A DNA stretch of 64,000 bases, taken from positions 2,542,001-2,606,000 of the forward strand of contig NZ_CP104011.1 in assembly GCF_025133575.1 (NCBI RefSeq), in the 5' to 3' direction. Under the pieces are notes generated by a model. That model did no database searches, was not told where the DNA came from, and was given only the letters and a program-made list of their open reading frames with translations. Every line of letters starts with the position of its first letter. Position 1 is the stretch's first letter. This DNA comes from Pseudomonas sp. GCEP-101 (lineage in GTDB: Bacteria; Pseudomonadota; Gammaproteobacteria; Pseudomonadales; Pseudomonadaceae). Below, one piece after another: positions 46,087 to 55,455 of the stretch. The translations under genes were made by a program, and so were the position numbers.

Positions 46087-47337
46087 ATGGGAGCAATCAC
46101 TCACCGCGTCACCATGGCGCTGTTGGCCGCCGGTCTCAGCACCGGCGCCAGCGCGGCGTTTGTCGAGGACAGCTCGGCCAACCTGCAGATGCGCAACTTC
46201 TACTTCGACCGCGACTTCCACGACGGCCCGGGCCAGTCCCAGGCGCAGGAATGGGCGCAGGGTTTCATCCTGCGCATGAAGTCCGGTTACACCGACGGCC
46301 CGGTCGGCTTCGGCCTGGATGCCACGGGGATGGCCGGCTACAAGCTCGATTCCGGCCCTGGCCGCAGCGGCACCGGCCTGCTGCCGAGGGACCCGCTGAC
46401 CAAGGAGCCGGCCGACGAGTACAGCAAGTTCGGCCTGGCCGCCAAGGCGCGCTTCTCGGCCACCGAGTTGCAGTCGGGCACCCTGCAACCGATGTTGCCG
46501 GTGATTCTGGGTGTCCCTTCGCGGCTGTTCCCGCCGCTGTTCCGCGGCACCTACCTGCGCTCGCAGGAGGTCGAGGGCCTGACCCTGCATGCCGGGCACA
46601 TGGACCGCATCAAGCTGCGCGACTCCACCGACTACGAGCCCATGCGCATCAGCAGCCCCAACGGGCGCTTCAAGGCCAGCGCCGAATCCAACTCGTTCAA
46701 CTTCGTCGGCGCCGATTACGCCTTCAGCGAAAACCTGACGGGCACCTACTACTACGCGCAACTGAACGACCTTTACCGCCAGCACTACCTGGCACTGCTG
46801 CACTACCAGCCGCTGGGACCGGGCAAGCTCAAGAGCGACCTGCGCTTCTTCGACAGCAGCGAGCAGGGCAGCGCCCGCGCCGGACAGGTGGACAACCGCA
46901 CCGCCAACGCCATGTTCACCTACCTGTGGGGCGCCCATTCGCTCGGTGTCGCCTACATGCACCTCAGCGGTGACACGGCGCTTCCCTATCTCGCCGGCAC
47001 CGACGTCAACGTCAATACCGAGGGCGCGCTGACCTCCGAGTTCGTCAACCCCCATGAGCGTACCTGGCAGGTGCGCTACGACTACGATTTCGCCGGCCTG
47101 GGCATTCCCGGGCTGCGGGCCATGGGGCGCTACATCAGGGGCTCGGATATCGACCTGCCTATCACCAATGGCTCAGGCAAGGAGCGCGAGGCGGGCGTCG
47201 AGCTGGCCTACGTGATCCAGTCGGGCACCTTCAAGGGGCTGGGAATGCGCGTGCGGCAGGCGTCCTATCGCAACGACTTTTCCCGCGATTTCGACGAGAC
47301 GCGGGTCAACCTGGATTACACCCTGAGCCTCTGGTGA
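46087..47337 (+). CDS. OprD-family outer-membrane porin
   Basis: 416 residues with a signal peptide (MGAITHRVTMALLAAGLSTGASA) and the OprD start of the mature protein, FVEDSSANLQMRNFYFDRDF, ending in an aromatic C-terminal residue (TLSLW) required for barrel insertion. It is probably specific for the aromatic acid degraded by the operon upstream (OpdK/OpdP-like group). The 170-nt gap to the transporter could hold a separate promoter. Confidence 0.92.
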   Translation: MGAITHRVTMALLAAGLSTGASAAFVEDSSANLQMRNFYFDRDFHDGPGQSQAQEWAQGFILRMKSGYTDGPVGFGLDATGMAGYKLDSGPGRSGTGLLPRDPLTKEPADEYSKFGLAAKARFSATELQSGTLQPMLPVILGVPSRLFPPLFRGTYLRSQEVEGLTLHAGHMDRIKLRDSTDYEPMRISSPNGRFKASAESNSFNFVGADYAFSENLTGTYYYAQLNDLYRQHYLALLHYQPLGPGKLKSDLRFFDSSEQGSARAGQVDNRTANAMFTYLWGAHSLGVAYMHLSGDTALPYLAGTDVNVNTEGALTSEFVNPHERTWQVRYDYDFAGLGIPGLRAMGRYIRGSDIDLPITNGSGKEREAGVELAYVIQSGTFKGLGMRVRQASYRNDFSRDFDETRVNLDYTLSLW

Positions 47338-47377
47338 GCAGGCGGCCCGCCGGTGACCTCCGTCGCGGGCGGGCCCG

Positions 47378-47497
47378 TCATGCCAGCCATTGCTCCGCGC
47401 GCGGCGCCAGGCCGCGGCGCAAGTACCAGCGCACCCACAGGTGCACGCCAAGTGCGGCGCACACGGTGAGCAGAATCATCAGGCCTTCGGCATCCAT
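47378..47497 (-). CDS. Small single-span membrane protein
   Basis: 39 residues, MDAEGLMILLTVCAALGVHLWVRWYLRRGLAPRAEQWLA: one transmembrane helix (about residues 6-25) and a basic cytoplasmic tail. GGGAGG lies 5 nt upstream of the ATG, a good site. It lies downstream of the MocR gene on the same strand after a hairpin (47579-47600). Position recalls the small gene at the end of the P. aeruginosa MpaR locus, but I cannot confirm homology. Confidence 0.55.
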   Translation of the reverse strand: MDAEGLMILLTVCAALGVHLWVRWYLRRGLAPRAEQWLA

Positions 47498-47578
47498 GGC
47501 AGCCTCCCTCGTCCGGGTTTCCTGGCTCATAGGGTAGGCCTGCGACAAAGCGCCGCATAGGTACAGAGCGTTGCTGAA

Positions 47579-47600
47579 TGTGCGGATCAGTGTCCGCACA
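47579..47600 (-). terminator. Hairpin after the MocR gene
   Basis: Eight-bp stem TGTGCGGA/TCCGCACA with a 6-nt loop immediately behind the MocR stop at 47606. No T-run, so partial termination at best. Confidence 0.5.
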
Positions 47601-47605
47601 TCGCG

Positions 47606-49099
47606 CTACAGCGAGTGGATGATCCGCCCGAGGGTTTCCATCGCCTGTTCGCTGGCGGTCGTCCAGGGGTGGCCGTAATTCAGCCGCAGGCAGTGGCCGA
47701 AGCGTCGCGTGGCGGAAAAGATCGGCCCCGGCGCGAGGCTGATGCCCTGGGCGTGGGCGAGTTGGAACAGCTTGAGCGCGTCGATGTGCTCGGGCAGCTC
47801 CAGCCACAGGAAGTAGCCGCCGCTGGGCCGGGTGACGCGGGTGGCGGCGGGGAAGTGCCGGGCCACCGCGGCGAGCATCGCGTGCTGCTGGCTTTCCAGC
47901 GCGTGGCGCAGTTTGCGCAGGTGCCTGTCGTAGCCGCCGTGCTGCAGGTAGTCGGCGATGGCCGCCTGGGCCGGCACCGAGGCCGACAGGCTGGTCATCA
48001 GCTTGAGCCGCTCGATCGGCTCGGCATAGCGCCCGCCGGCGACCCAGCCGACCCGATAGCCCGGCGCGAGACTCTTGGAGAAGGAGCTGCAATGCATCAC
48101 CAGCCCCTCGCTGTCGAAGGCCTTCACCGGCTTGGGCGCCTGGGCGGCGAAGTACAGTTCGGCGTAGACGTCGTCCTCGATCAGCGGCACCTGGTGCCGG
48201 GCCAGCAGGGCGGCGAGGGCGCGCTTCTTGTCCTCGGCCATGCTCGCTCCCAGCGGGTTCTGGAAGTTGCTCATGAACCAGCAGGCCTTGATCGGCAGGC
48301 GCGCGAGGCTGTCGGTGAGCACGTCCAGGTCGATGCCCTCGCGCGGGTGCACGGGAATTTCCACCGCCTTGAGCTTCAGGCGTTCGAGCACCTGCAGGCT
48401 GGCATAGAAGGCCGGCGCCTCGATGGCGACCAGGTCGCCCGGCTGGGTGACCACCTGCAGGCACAGGTTCAGCGCTTCCAGCGCGCCGTTGGTGACCACC
48501 AGCTCCTCCACCGGCAGCGGCATGCCGCCGACCATGTAGCGCAGGGCGATCTGCCGGCGCAGCGCGTGGCTGCCCGGAGCGAGGTCGGCGACCACCGAAC
48601 GCGGGTTCATGTCGCGCACGGCGTGGGCCATGGAGCGCGCCAGGCGCGGCAGGGGGAACAGCTCCGGCGCCGGGAAGGCCGAGCCGAAGGGCACGGTGTC
48701 CGGGTCCTTGATCGAGCTGAGCACCGAAAACACCAGTTCGCTGACGTCCACCTCGGTGGTCTGTGCGTCGTGGCGGGCGATGTCCGGCTCGGCCAGGGCG
48801 CGCTGCACGTGCTCGCGGACGAAGTAGCCCGAGCGCGCGCGGGCGACGATCAGCCCACGGTCCTCCAGCAGGTAATAGGCCTGGAACACCGTGGAGGCGC
48901 TGACCCCGTAGGTGCGGCTGGCATGCCGCACCGAGGGGACCTTCTGCCCGGGAGCGAGCACACCGCTGCGGATCAGGCCGGCGATCTCGTCGGCGAATTT
49001 CTCGTAGCGCTTCATCTTGTCCTGCACGGCGGCCTGGGGGGCGGAAGAATCCGCCCACTCTAGGCGCTGCGCCGAGGTCACGCCAAGCTCCCTGGCCAT
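47606..49099 (-). CDS. mpaR: MocR-type GntR/aminotransferase regulator, MpaR-like
   Basis: 497 residues. GntR winged helix (KRYEKFADEIAGLIRSGVLAPGQKVPSVRHASRTYGVSASTVFQAYYLLEDRG, residues ~30-82) joined to a fold-type I aminotransferase domain with the PLP lysine in SSFSKSLAPGYRVGW and LIEDDVYAELYF. The order MocR-CcoG-sulfite reductase-DUF934 is that of the P. aeruginosa locus whose MocR regulator is called MpaR and which responds to cyanide; the name rests on that synteny. Start may instead be Met29. It begins 2 nt after ccoG. Confidence 0.82.
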   Translation of the reverse strand: MARELGVTSAQRLEWADSSAPQAAVQDKMKRYEKFADEIAGLIRSGVLAPGQKVPSVRHASRTYGVSASTVFQAYYLLEDRGLIVARARSGYFVREHVQRALAEPDIARHDAQTTEVDVSELVFSVLSSIKDPDTVPFGSAFPAPELFPLPRLARSMAHAVRDMNPRSVVADLAPGSHALRRQIALRYMVGGMPLPVEELVVTNGALEALNLCLQVVTQPGDLVAIEAPAFYASLQVLERLKLKAVEIPVHPREGIDLDVLTDSLARLPIKACWFMSNFQNPLGASMAEDKKRALAALLARHQVPLIEDDVYAELYFAAQAPKPVKAFDSEGLVMHCSSFSKSLAPGYRVGWVAGGRYAEPIERLKLMTSLSASVPAQAAIADYLQHGGYDRHLRKLRHALESQQHAMLAAVARHFPAATRVTRPSGGYFLWLELPEHIDALKLFQLAHAQGISLAPGPIFSATRRFGHCLRLNYGHPWTTASEQAMETLGRIIHSL

Positions 49100-49101
49100 G
49101 C

Positions 49102-50511
49102 TCAGCGTCTCGGCGAGACGAAGGTGCTGGCGGCGTCGATGGCTTCGTTGCCGTCACTGACCCTGAAATGCAGCGGCACCGAGCCACCGGCGCTGCTCTG
49201 CGCTTCACGGGCCACCGACACGGCGAAGTCGCGGATCTCGCCCGGTTGCAGCCTCAGCTCCGGCACGCCCTGCAGGCGGTAGCCGGCGCCGTCGGCGAGG
49301 CTCAGCTGGTAGTGCTGCGGCTGCTGGGTCTTGTTGATCAGCTTGAGGTTGTAGATGTTCTCGATTTCGCCGGCGGCATTCTCGCGGAACAGGCCGCGGT
49401 CGCGGGCCACGTCGAGGTTGATCAGCGGCCGTGCTTCCAGCGCCCAGACGAAGGTGCCGATCATCACCAGCAGCACCGCCGCGTAGCCGACCAGACGCGG
49501 GCGCAGCAGGTGGGTCTTGCCGCCTTCGAGCGCGCGTTCGGAGGTATAGCGCACCAGGCCACGGTCATAGCCCATCTTGTCCATCACCGAGTCGCAGGCG
49601 TCGACGCAGGCGGCGCAGCCGATGCAGGCGATCTGCAGGCCGTCGCGGATGTCGATGCCGGTGGGGCAGACCTGCACGCACTGGAAGCAGTCGATGCAGT
49701 CGCCCAGGCCGAGGGCCTTGGGATCGGCGTCCTTCTTGCGCGCGCCACGGGATTCACCGCGCGCCGCATCGTAGGAAATGATCAGGGTGTCCTTGTCGAA
49801 CATCACGCTCTGGAAGCGCGAGTACGGGCACATGTGGATGCACACCTGCTCGCGCAGCCAGCCGGCGTTGGCGTAGGTGGCGGCGGCGAAGAAGGCGACC
49901 CAGAAGGTGCTTTCCAGGTCCAGCTTCAGGGTGAACAGGTCCGCCACCAGCGGCCGTACCGGCGTGAAGTAGCCGATGAAGGTGATCGCCGTGACCAGGC
50001 TGATCAGCAGCCAGAGGCCATGCTTGGCGCTCTTGCGCAGGACCTTCTCGACGCTGGCCGGGCCGGCGTCGCGCTTCATGCGCTGGTTGCGGTCGCCCTC
50101 GGTGACCTGCTCGGCCCACATGAAGATCCAGGTCCACACGCTCTGCGGGCAGGTGTAGCCGCACCACACGCGCCCGGCGAACACCGTGATGAAGAACAGG
50201 CCGAAGGCGGCGATGATCAGGATCGCCGAGAGCAGGATGAAGTCCTGCGGCCAGAAGGTCGCGCCGAAGATGTAGAACTTGCGCTCGGGCAGGTCCCAGA
50301 GCACCGCCTGGCGGCCGTTCCAGTTCAGCCACAGAGTGCCGAAGAACAGCAGGAACAGCAGGCCGCCGCCCAGGCGCCGCAGGTCGCGGAAGCGCCCGGC
50401 GAAGCGCTTGGTGTAGACCGTCGGGGTGACCGCGGAGAGCGGCTTGGACGGCGGGGTGAAACGTTGCGGTGCGTCGATCTCGATGACCTTCGCGGGGATT
50501 CTTTCGCTCAT
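49102..50511 (-). CDS. ccoG: CcoG-family membrane 4Fe-4S protein
   Basis: 469 residues. About five helices, GRVWCGYTCPQSVWTWIFMW (NapH-like), HMCPYSRFQS, two ferredoxin clusters CIDCFQCVQVCPTG and CIGCAACVDACDS, and a C-terminal Ig-like periplasmic domain. CcoG helps copper delivery to cbb3 oxidases. This copy is not beside ccoNOPQ but with a MocR regulator and a sulfite reductase-like gene, so it is probably a second, specialised paralogue. Confidence 0.92.
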   Translation of the reverse strand: MSERIPAKVIEIDAPQRFTPPSKPLSAVTPTVYTKRFAGRFRDLRRLGGGLLFLLFFGTLWLNWNGRQAVLWDLPERKFYIFGATFWPQDFILLSAILIIAAFGLFFITVFAGRVWCGYTCPQSVWTWIFMWAEQVTEGDRNQRMKRDAGPASVEKVLRKSAKHGLWLLISLVTAITFIGYFTPVRPLVADLFTLKLDLESTFWVAFFAAATYANAGWLREQVCIHMCPYSRFQSVMFDKDTLIISYDAARGESRGARKKDADPKALGLGDCIDCFQCVQVCPTGIDIRDGLQIACIGCAACVDACDSVMDKMGYDRGLVRYTSERALEGGKTHLLRPRLVGYAAVLLVMIGTFVWALEARPLINLDVARDRGLFRENAAGEIENIYNLKLINKTQQPQHYQLSLADGAGYRLQGVPELRLQPGEIRDFAVSVAREAQSSAGGSVPLHFRVSDGNEAIDAASTFVSPRR

Positions 50512-50587
50512 TGTCGTGGCCCATCAGGCAGAAGAGGCGCCGCGACTGTACGAATCCGTCTGCACCCGAAACAGATTCAGGTTCGCC

Positions 50588-50739
50588 GGAAAAAACCATA
50601 TCAGATGCCGAAAAACGCCGTGGCCCGCGACGCCACGGGGCTGGCGCGCTGCGCCCCGCAGCGACTGATCGGGCCTGTTGCGGCAACCGGTCGCAGGCCC
50701 GCCGCGGCAGGGCCGCGCCGTATCTGATCCGGTTTTTCC
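50588..50739. promoter_or_regulatory. Inverted motif pair in the divergent ccoG/sulfite reductase gap
   Basis: GGAAAAAACCATATCAGAT at 50588-50606 recurs inverted at 50722-50739 (complement reads GGAAAAACCGGATCAGAT). The two sites are about 130 bp apart and symmetrically arranged within the 345-bp gap, each pointing inward from its gene. They look like paired operators or matching promoters for the two divergent transcripts; the MocR protein is the obvious candidate binder. A CCGTGG/CCACGG hairpin lies at 50618-50638. Confidence 0.5.
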
Positions 50740-50856
50740 CGCGCGATCTGCCGCTGTTTTGCACAGCAGGCCCCGGCCATAGTTCGGTCAACCCTGAAGT
50801 AGCGCGCTCGACGACAGAAGCAGGCCGCTACGCAACGTGCCGAAGGTGGCCTGGCG

Positions 50857-52521
50857 ATGTACCGATACGATGATTACGACCGCGCGTTGGTGCGCGAACG
50901 GGTGGCGCAGTTCCGCGACCAGGTGCAGCGGCGCCTGAACGACGAATTGAGCGAGGAGGAATTCCTGCCGCTGCGCCTGCAGAACGGCCTGTACCTGCAG
51001 AAGCACGCCTACATGCTGCGGGTGGCGATTCCCTACGGCACCCTGTCCAGCGCGCAGATGCGCACCCTGGCCTGGGTCGCCCGCGAGCACGACCGCGGCT
51101 ACGGCCACTTCACCACGCGGCAGAACATCCAGTTCAACTGGGTGGAACTGGCGCGCGTGCCGGACATCCTCGAGCGCCTGGCGGATGTCGAGATGCACGC
51201 CATCCAGACCTCCGGCAACTGCGTGCGCAACATCACCACCGAAGCCTTCGCCGGCGTCGCCGCCGACGAGGTCCTCGACCCGCGGCCGCTGGCGGAAATC
51301 CTCCGCCAATGGTCGACGGTGAACCCCGAATTCCTCTTCCTTCCGCGCAAGTTCAAGATCGCTCTCTGCGCCGCCGAGGAAGACCGCGCGGCGGTGATGA
51401 TGCATGACATCGGTCTCTACCTGCGCCGCGCCGAGGACGGCGAGCTGCGCCTGAAGGTACTGGTGGGCGGCGGGCTCGGGCGCACGCCGATGCTCGGCCA
51501 GGTGATCCGCGACGACCTGCCTTGGCAACACCTGCTGTCCTATGTCGAAGCCATCCTGCGCGTGTACAACCGCCACGGCCGGCGCGACAACAAGTACAAG
51601 GCGCGGATCAAGATCCTGGTGAAGGCGCTGGGCATCGAGGCGTTCGCCCGCGAGGTGGAGGAGGAGTGGCAGCACCTGCGCGATGGCGAGGCGCAACTGA
51701 CGCGGGACGAATACGAGCGGGTCGCCGCCGCCTTCGAGCCTCCAGTCTATGCCCATTCCGACGAGCTGGCCTACGGCTGCGCGCTGGCCGCCGACGCGGC
51801 GTTTGCCCGCTGGGCCTCGCGCAATGTGCGTCCGCACCGCGTGCCGGGGTATGCCAGCGTGGTGCTGTCCACCAAGCCGGGCGCCGAGGCGCCGCCGGGG
51901 GACATCACGGCCGAACAGATGGAGTGCGTGGCCGACTGGGCCGAGCGTTTCGGCTTCGGCGAAATCCGCGTGGCCCACGAGCAGAACCTGGTGCTGCCGG
52001 ACGTGCGCAAGTCCGACCTCCACGCCCTCTGGCGCGAGGCCTGCGCCGCGGGGCTGGGCACGCCGAACCAGGGGCTGCTGACCGACATCATCGCCTGCCC
52101 CGGCGGCGACTTCTGCGCCCTGGCCAACGCCAAGTCGATCCCCATTGCCCAGGGCATCCAGCAGCGCTTCGAGGACCTGGACTACCTGCACGACCTGGGC
52201 GAACTCAGCCTGAACATCTCCGGCTGCATGAACGCCTGCGGCCACCACCACATCGGCAACATCGGCATCCTCGGCGTCGATAAGAACGGCAGCGAGTGGT
52301 ACCAGATCACCCTGGGCGGCGCGCAGGGCGCGAAGAGTGCGCTGGGCAAGGTGATCGGCCCGTCGTTCAGCGCCGCCGAGGTGCCGGACGTGATCGAGGC
52401 GCTGGTGCAGACCTACGTGGAACAGCGCGGCGCCGGCGAGCGCTTCGTCGAGACGGTGGAGCGCATCGGTCTGGAGCCCTTCAAGGCGCGGGTCTATCGC
52501 CAGGCGGAGGTGCCGGCATGA
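50857..52521 (+). CDS. Nitrite/sulfite reductase (sirohaem, 4Fe-4S)
   Basis: 554 residues. Two ferredoxin-like halves (YMLRVAIPYGTLSSAQMRTLAWVAREHDRGYGHFTTRQNIQFNWV near the start) and the cluster/sirohaem cysteines CPGGDFC ... CMNACGHHHIGN (C-x5-C, C-x3-C, residues ~410-470). It reduces sulfite to sulfide, or possibly nitrite. In P. aeruginosa the corresponding gene belongs to the cyanide-induced cluster. Overlaps the DUF934 gene by ATGA, and divergent from ccoG. Confidence 0.9.
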   Translation: MYRYDDYDRALVRERVAQFRDQVQRRLNDELSEEEFLPLRLQNGLYLQKHAYMLRVAIPYGTLSSAQMRTLAWVAREHDRGYGHFTTRQNIQFNWVELARVPDILERLADVEMHAIQTSGNCVRNITTEAFAGVAADEVLDPRPLAEILRQWSTVNPEFLFLPRKFKIALCAAEEDRAAVMMHDIGLYLRRAEDGELRLKVLVGGGLGRTPMLGQVIRDDLPWQHLLSYVEAILRVYNRHGRRDNKYKARIKILVKALGIEAFAREVEEEWQHLRDGEAQLTRDEYERVAAAFEPPVYAHSDELAYGCALAADAAFARWASRNVRPHRVPGYASVVLSTKPGAEAPPGDITAEQMECVADWAERFGFGEIRVAHEQNLVLPDVRKSDLHALWREACAAGLGTPNQGLLTDIIACPGGDFCALANAKSIPIAQGIQQRFEDLDYLHDLGELSLNISGCMNACGHHHIGNIGILGVDKNGSEWYQITLGGAQGAKSALGKVIGPSFSAAEVPDVIEALVQTYVEQRGAGERFVETVERIGLEPFKARVYRQAEVPA

Positions 52522-53096
52522 AGAATGTGATTCGCCTGCGCGATGGCGTGGCGGAAGTGGCGGCGGACGATCCCTGGCAGCTGCTGCGCGAGGTATCAGG
52601 CGAACTTCCGACCGGTCACCTGATCCTGCCGCTGAAGGAGTGGCTGGCTGGTGCTCCCTGTAGGAGCGAGGGGGACGCCATCGTTATTGCTCGCGAGCAG
52701 AACTCCCCGGCAACTGCGCAGCTGGGCGGTTCGCGAGCAAACTCGCTCCTGCAAAAGCATGGCGTCTGGTTATCGCCGGATGATGATCCTTACCAACTGG
52801 AGGGGCTGATGGACCCGTTGCCCCTGATCGCCATCGACTTCCCCAGCTTCCGCGACGGCCGCGGCTACAGCCTGGCCTATCTGCTGCGCAGCCGCCTGGG
52901 CTGGTGCGGCGAGTTGCGTGCGGTGGGCGATGTGCTGCGCGACCAGTTGGCCCACTTGCGCCAGTGCGGTTTCGACGCCTTTGCGGTGCGCGAGGACAAG
53001 TCCGTGGAGGACGCGCTGAAGGGGCTGGCGGGCCTGAGCGTGCTCTACGGCCGCTCGGCGATCGAGCCGCGTCCGCTGTTCCGCCGACGCACCTAG
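52518..53096 (+). CDS. DUF934 protein with an in-frame REP-derived insertion
   Basis: 192 residues; about 35 more than the roughly 157 expected if the odd segment is removed. The N-terminal MKNVIRLRDGVAEVAADDPWQLLREV and C-terminal DFPSFRDGRGYSLAYLLRSRLGW...FAVREDKSVEDALKGL blocks are typical DUF934, a protein always paired with sulfite reductase and probably an accessory factor. Residues ~48-80 are encoded by a REP element at 52660-52755. The frame is preserved and there is no stop, so the gene may be functional with an extra loop. Function unproven. Confidence 0.88.
   Translation: MKNVIRLRDGVAEVAADDPWQLLREVSGELPTGHLILPLKEWLAGAPCRSEGDAIVIAREQNSPATAQLGGSRANSLLQKHGVWLSPDDDPYQLEGLMDPLPLIAIDFPSFRDGRGYSLAYLLRSRLGWCGELRAVGDVLRDQLAHLRQCGFDAFAVREDKSVEDALKGLAGLSVLYGRSAIEPRPLFRRRT
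52660..52755. repeat. REP element lying inside the DUF934 coding sequence
   Basis: Left end GTAGGAGCGAG (52660) with TGCTCGCGAGCAGAAC further in, right end GTTCGCGAGCAAACTCGCTCCTGC (about 52729-52752), a two-mismatch copy of the family 1 right arm. The left arm has been partly scrambled. All other REP copies in this window are intergenic. Confidence 0.88.
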
Positions 53097-53236
53097 CGGG
53101 TCACCGCTTCGTGCGTCCAGGGCTGCAGCGGGTCGGCCAAGCTTGACGCTGTGCCGGGGCGCAGGAAAAATGCGGGCATCATCCCCGGCGCCGTGCGCGC
53201 CGGCGGTAACCCACGGATTCGAGTGACCCCCCGAAT

Positions 53237-54113
53237 ATGCGCATGCGCCTGATGCTGTTGGGTGGCGGTAATGCCCTTGGACAGGCGCTGATCCGCCTTG
53301 GCGCCGAGGAAGACATCGGCTTCCTCGCCCCCCGGCCGCCCGAACAGGGCTGGGACGCGTCCAGTCTTACCGTCCTGCTGGACGAAACCCGCCCCGACGC
53401 GGTGATCAACCTCGCCTACTACTACGACTGGTTCCAGGCCGAGTCGGTCGACGCCGCCCGCCTGACCAGCCAGGAGCGCGCGGTGGAGCGTCTGGCCGAG
53501 CTGTGCCAGCACCATGAGATCCTGCTGATCCAGCCGTCCAGCTACCGCGTGTTCGATGGCGCCCGCGCCACCGCCTACAGCGAGAAGGACGAGCCGCTGC
53601 CGCTGGGCCCACGTGGCCAGGCGCTGTGGCGCATGGAGCAGTGGGTGCGGGCGACCTGCCCGCGGCACGTGCTGCTGCGTTTCGGCTGGCTGCTGGACGA
53701 CAGCGCCGACGGCGTGCTCGGCCGCTTCCTCGAGCGCGCCGAGAAGGAGCAGGTGCTGTTCCTCGCCGATGACCGGCGCGGCAACCCGACCCCGGTGGAC
53801 GACGCCGCGCGGGTGATCCTGTCCGTGCTCAAGCAGCTCGACTGCCAGGCGCCGCTGTGGGGCACGTACCACTACGGCGGCCTGGAAGCCACCACCACCC
53901 TGTCCCTGGGCCAGGTGGTACTCGGCGAAGCCCGCGCCTTCCATACCCTGGCCGTTCAGGAGCCGAGCCCGCAGGCCCACGCCGCGCGCCCGGACGCCGG
54001 CGACGAACCGCAACATGCGGTGCTCGCCTGCAAGAAGATCCTCCATACCTTCGGTATCAAGCCGCGCGCCTGGCGCGCCGGCCTGCCCGCCCTGCTGGAC
54101 CGTTACTACCGCC

Positions 54114-54121
<8 letters not shown>
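53237..54121 (+). CDS. RmlD-like SDR (sugar-nucleotide reductase family)
   Basis: 294 residues. Rossmann start MRLMLLGGGNALGQALIRLG, PDAVINLAYYYDWFQAESVDAARLTSQ and LIQPSSYRVFDG typical of dTDP-4-dehydrorhamnose reductase-like proteins. The usual YxxxK pair is not clear: the region reads RMEQWVRAT, so catalytic activity is uncertain. It overlaps the following epimerase gene by 8 nt, so the two probably act together. Substrate unknown. Confidence 0.8.
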
Positions 54122-55041
<920 letters not shown>

Positions 55042-55061
<20 letters not shown>

Positions 55062-55398
55062 CCGCCAGATAGAAGACGCTGGCCAGCGAACTCAATGCCA
55101 GCGCACTGAGCACGGCCTTGCGCGGTTTCGATGCGCTGCGCAGCGCCAAGGCCGCCAGCACGATGTAGAGCACCAGCAGGCCGATCTTGACCTGCAGCCA
55201 CACCGGCAGCGGCCAGGGCATGGCCAGGTGTACCAGGCCCAGCGCACTGAGCAGCAGCAGGGTGTCGACCAGATGGGGCAGGCCGCGTTGCCAGCCCGAG
55301 GAGCGCTTGCCCCACCAGCTCAGCCCCAGGCGCAGCAGGAAGAGCAGGGTGCTGATGATCGCCAGGCTGACGTGCAGTGCTTTGAGTTCGAGGTACAT
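55042..55398 (-). CDS. SirB-family membrane protein
   Basis: 118 residues with four hydrophobic helices (MYLELKALHVSLAIISTLLFLLRL at the start, LVDTLLLLSALGLVHL, LQVKIGLLVLYIVLAALAL, VLSALALSSLASVFYLAV). SirB2 family, often annotated as invasion gene expression up-regulator; its molecular role is unclear. Convergent and overlapping with the epimerase gene. It is followed upstream on the same strand by oprG, separated by a terminator. Confidence 0.85.
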
Positions 55399-55416
55399 AC
55401 CGGTTCCCTGAAAGTG

Positions 55417-55442
55417 AAAAAGGCGCCCTTGGGCGCCTTTTT
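55417..55442. terminator. Terminator after oprG
   Basis: AAAAAGGCGCCC/GGGCGCCTTTTT, an almost loopless 12-bp palindrome with T-runs on both strands, 14 nt beyond the oprG stop on the minus strand. Confidence 0.9.
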
Positions 55443-55455
55443 CCTGTTTGCTCCG

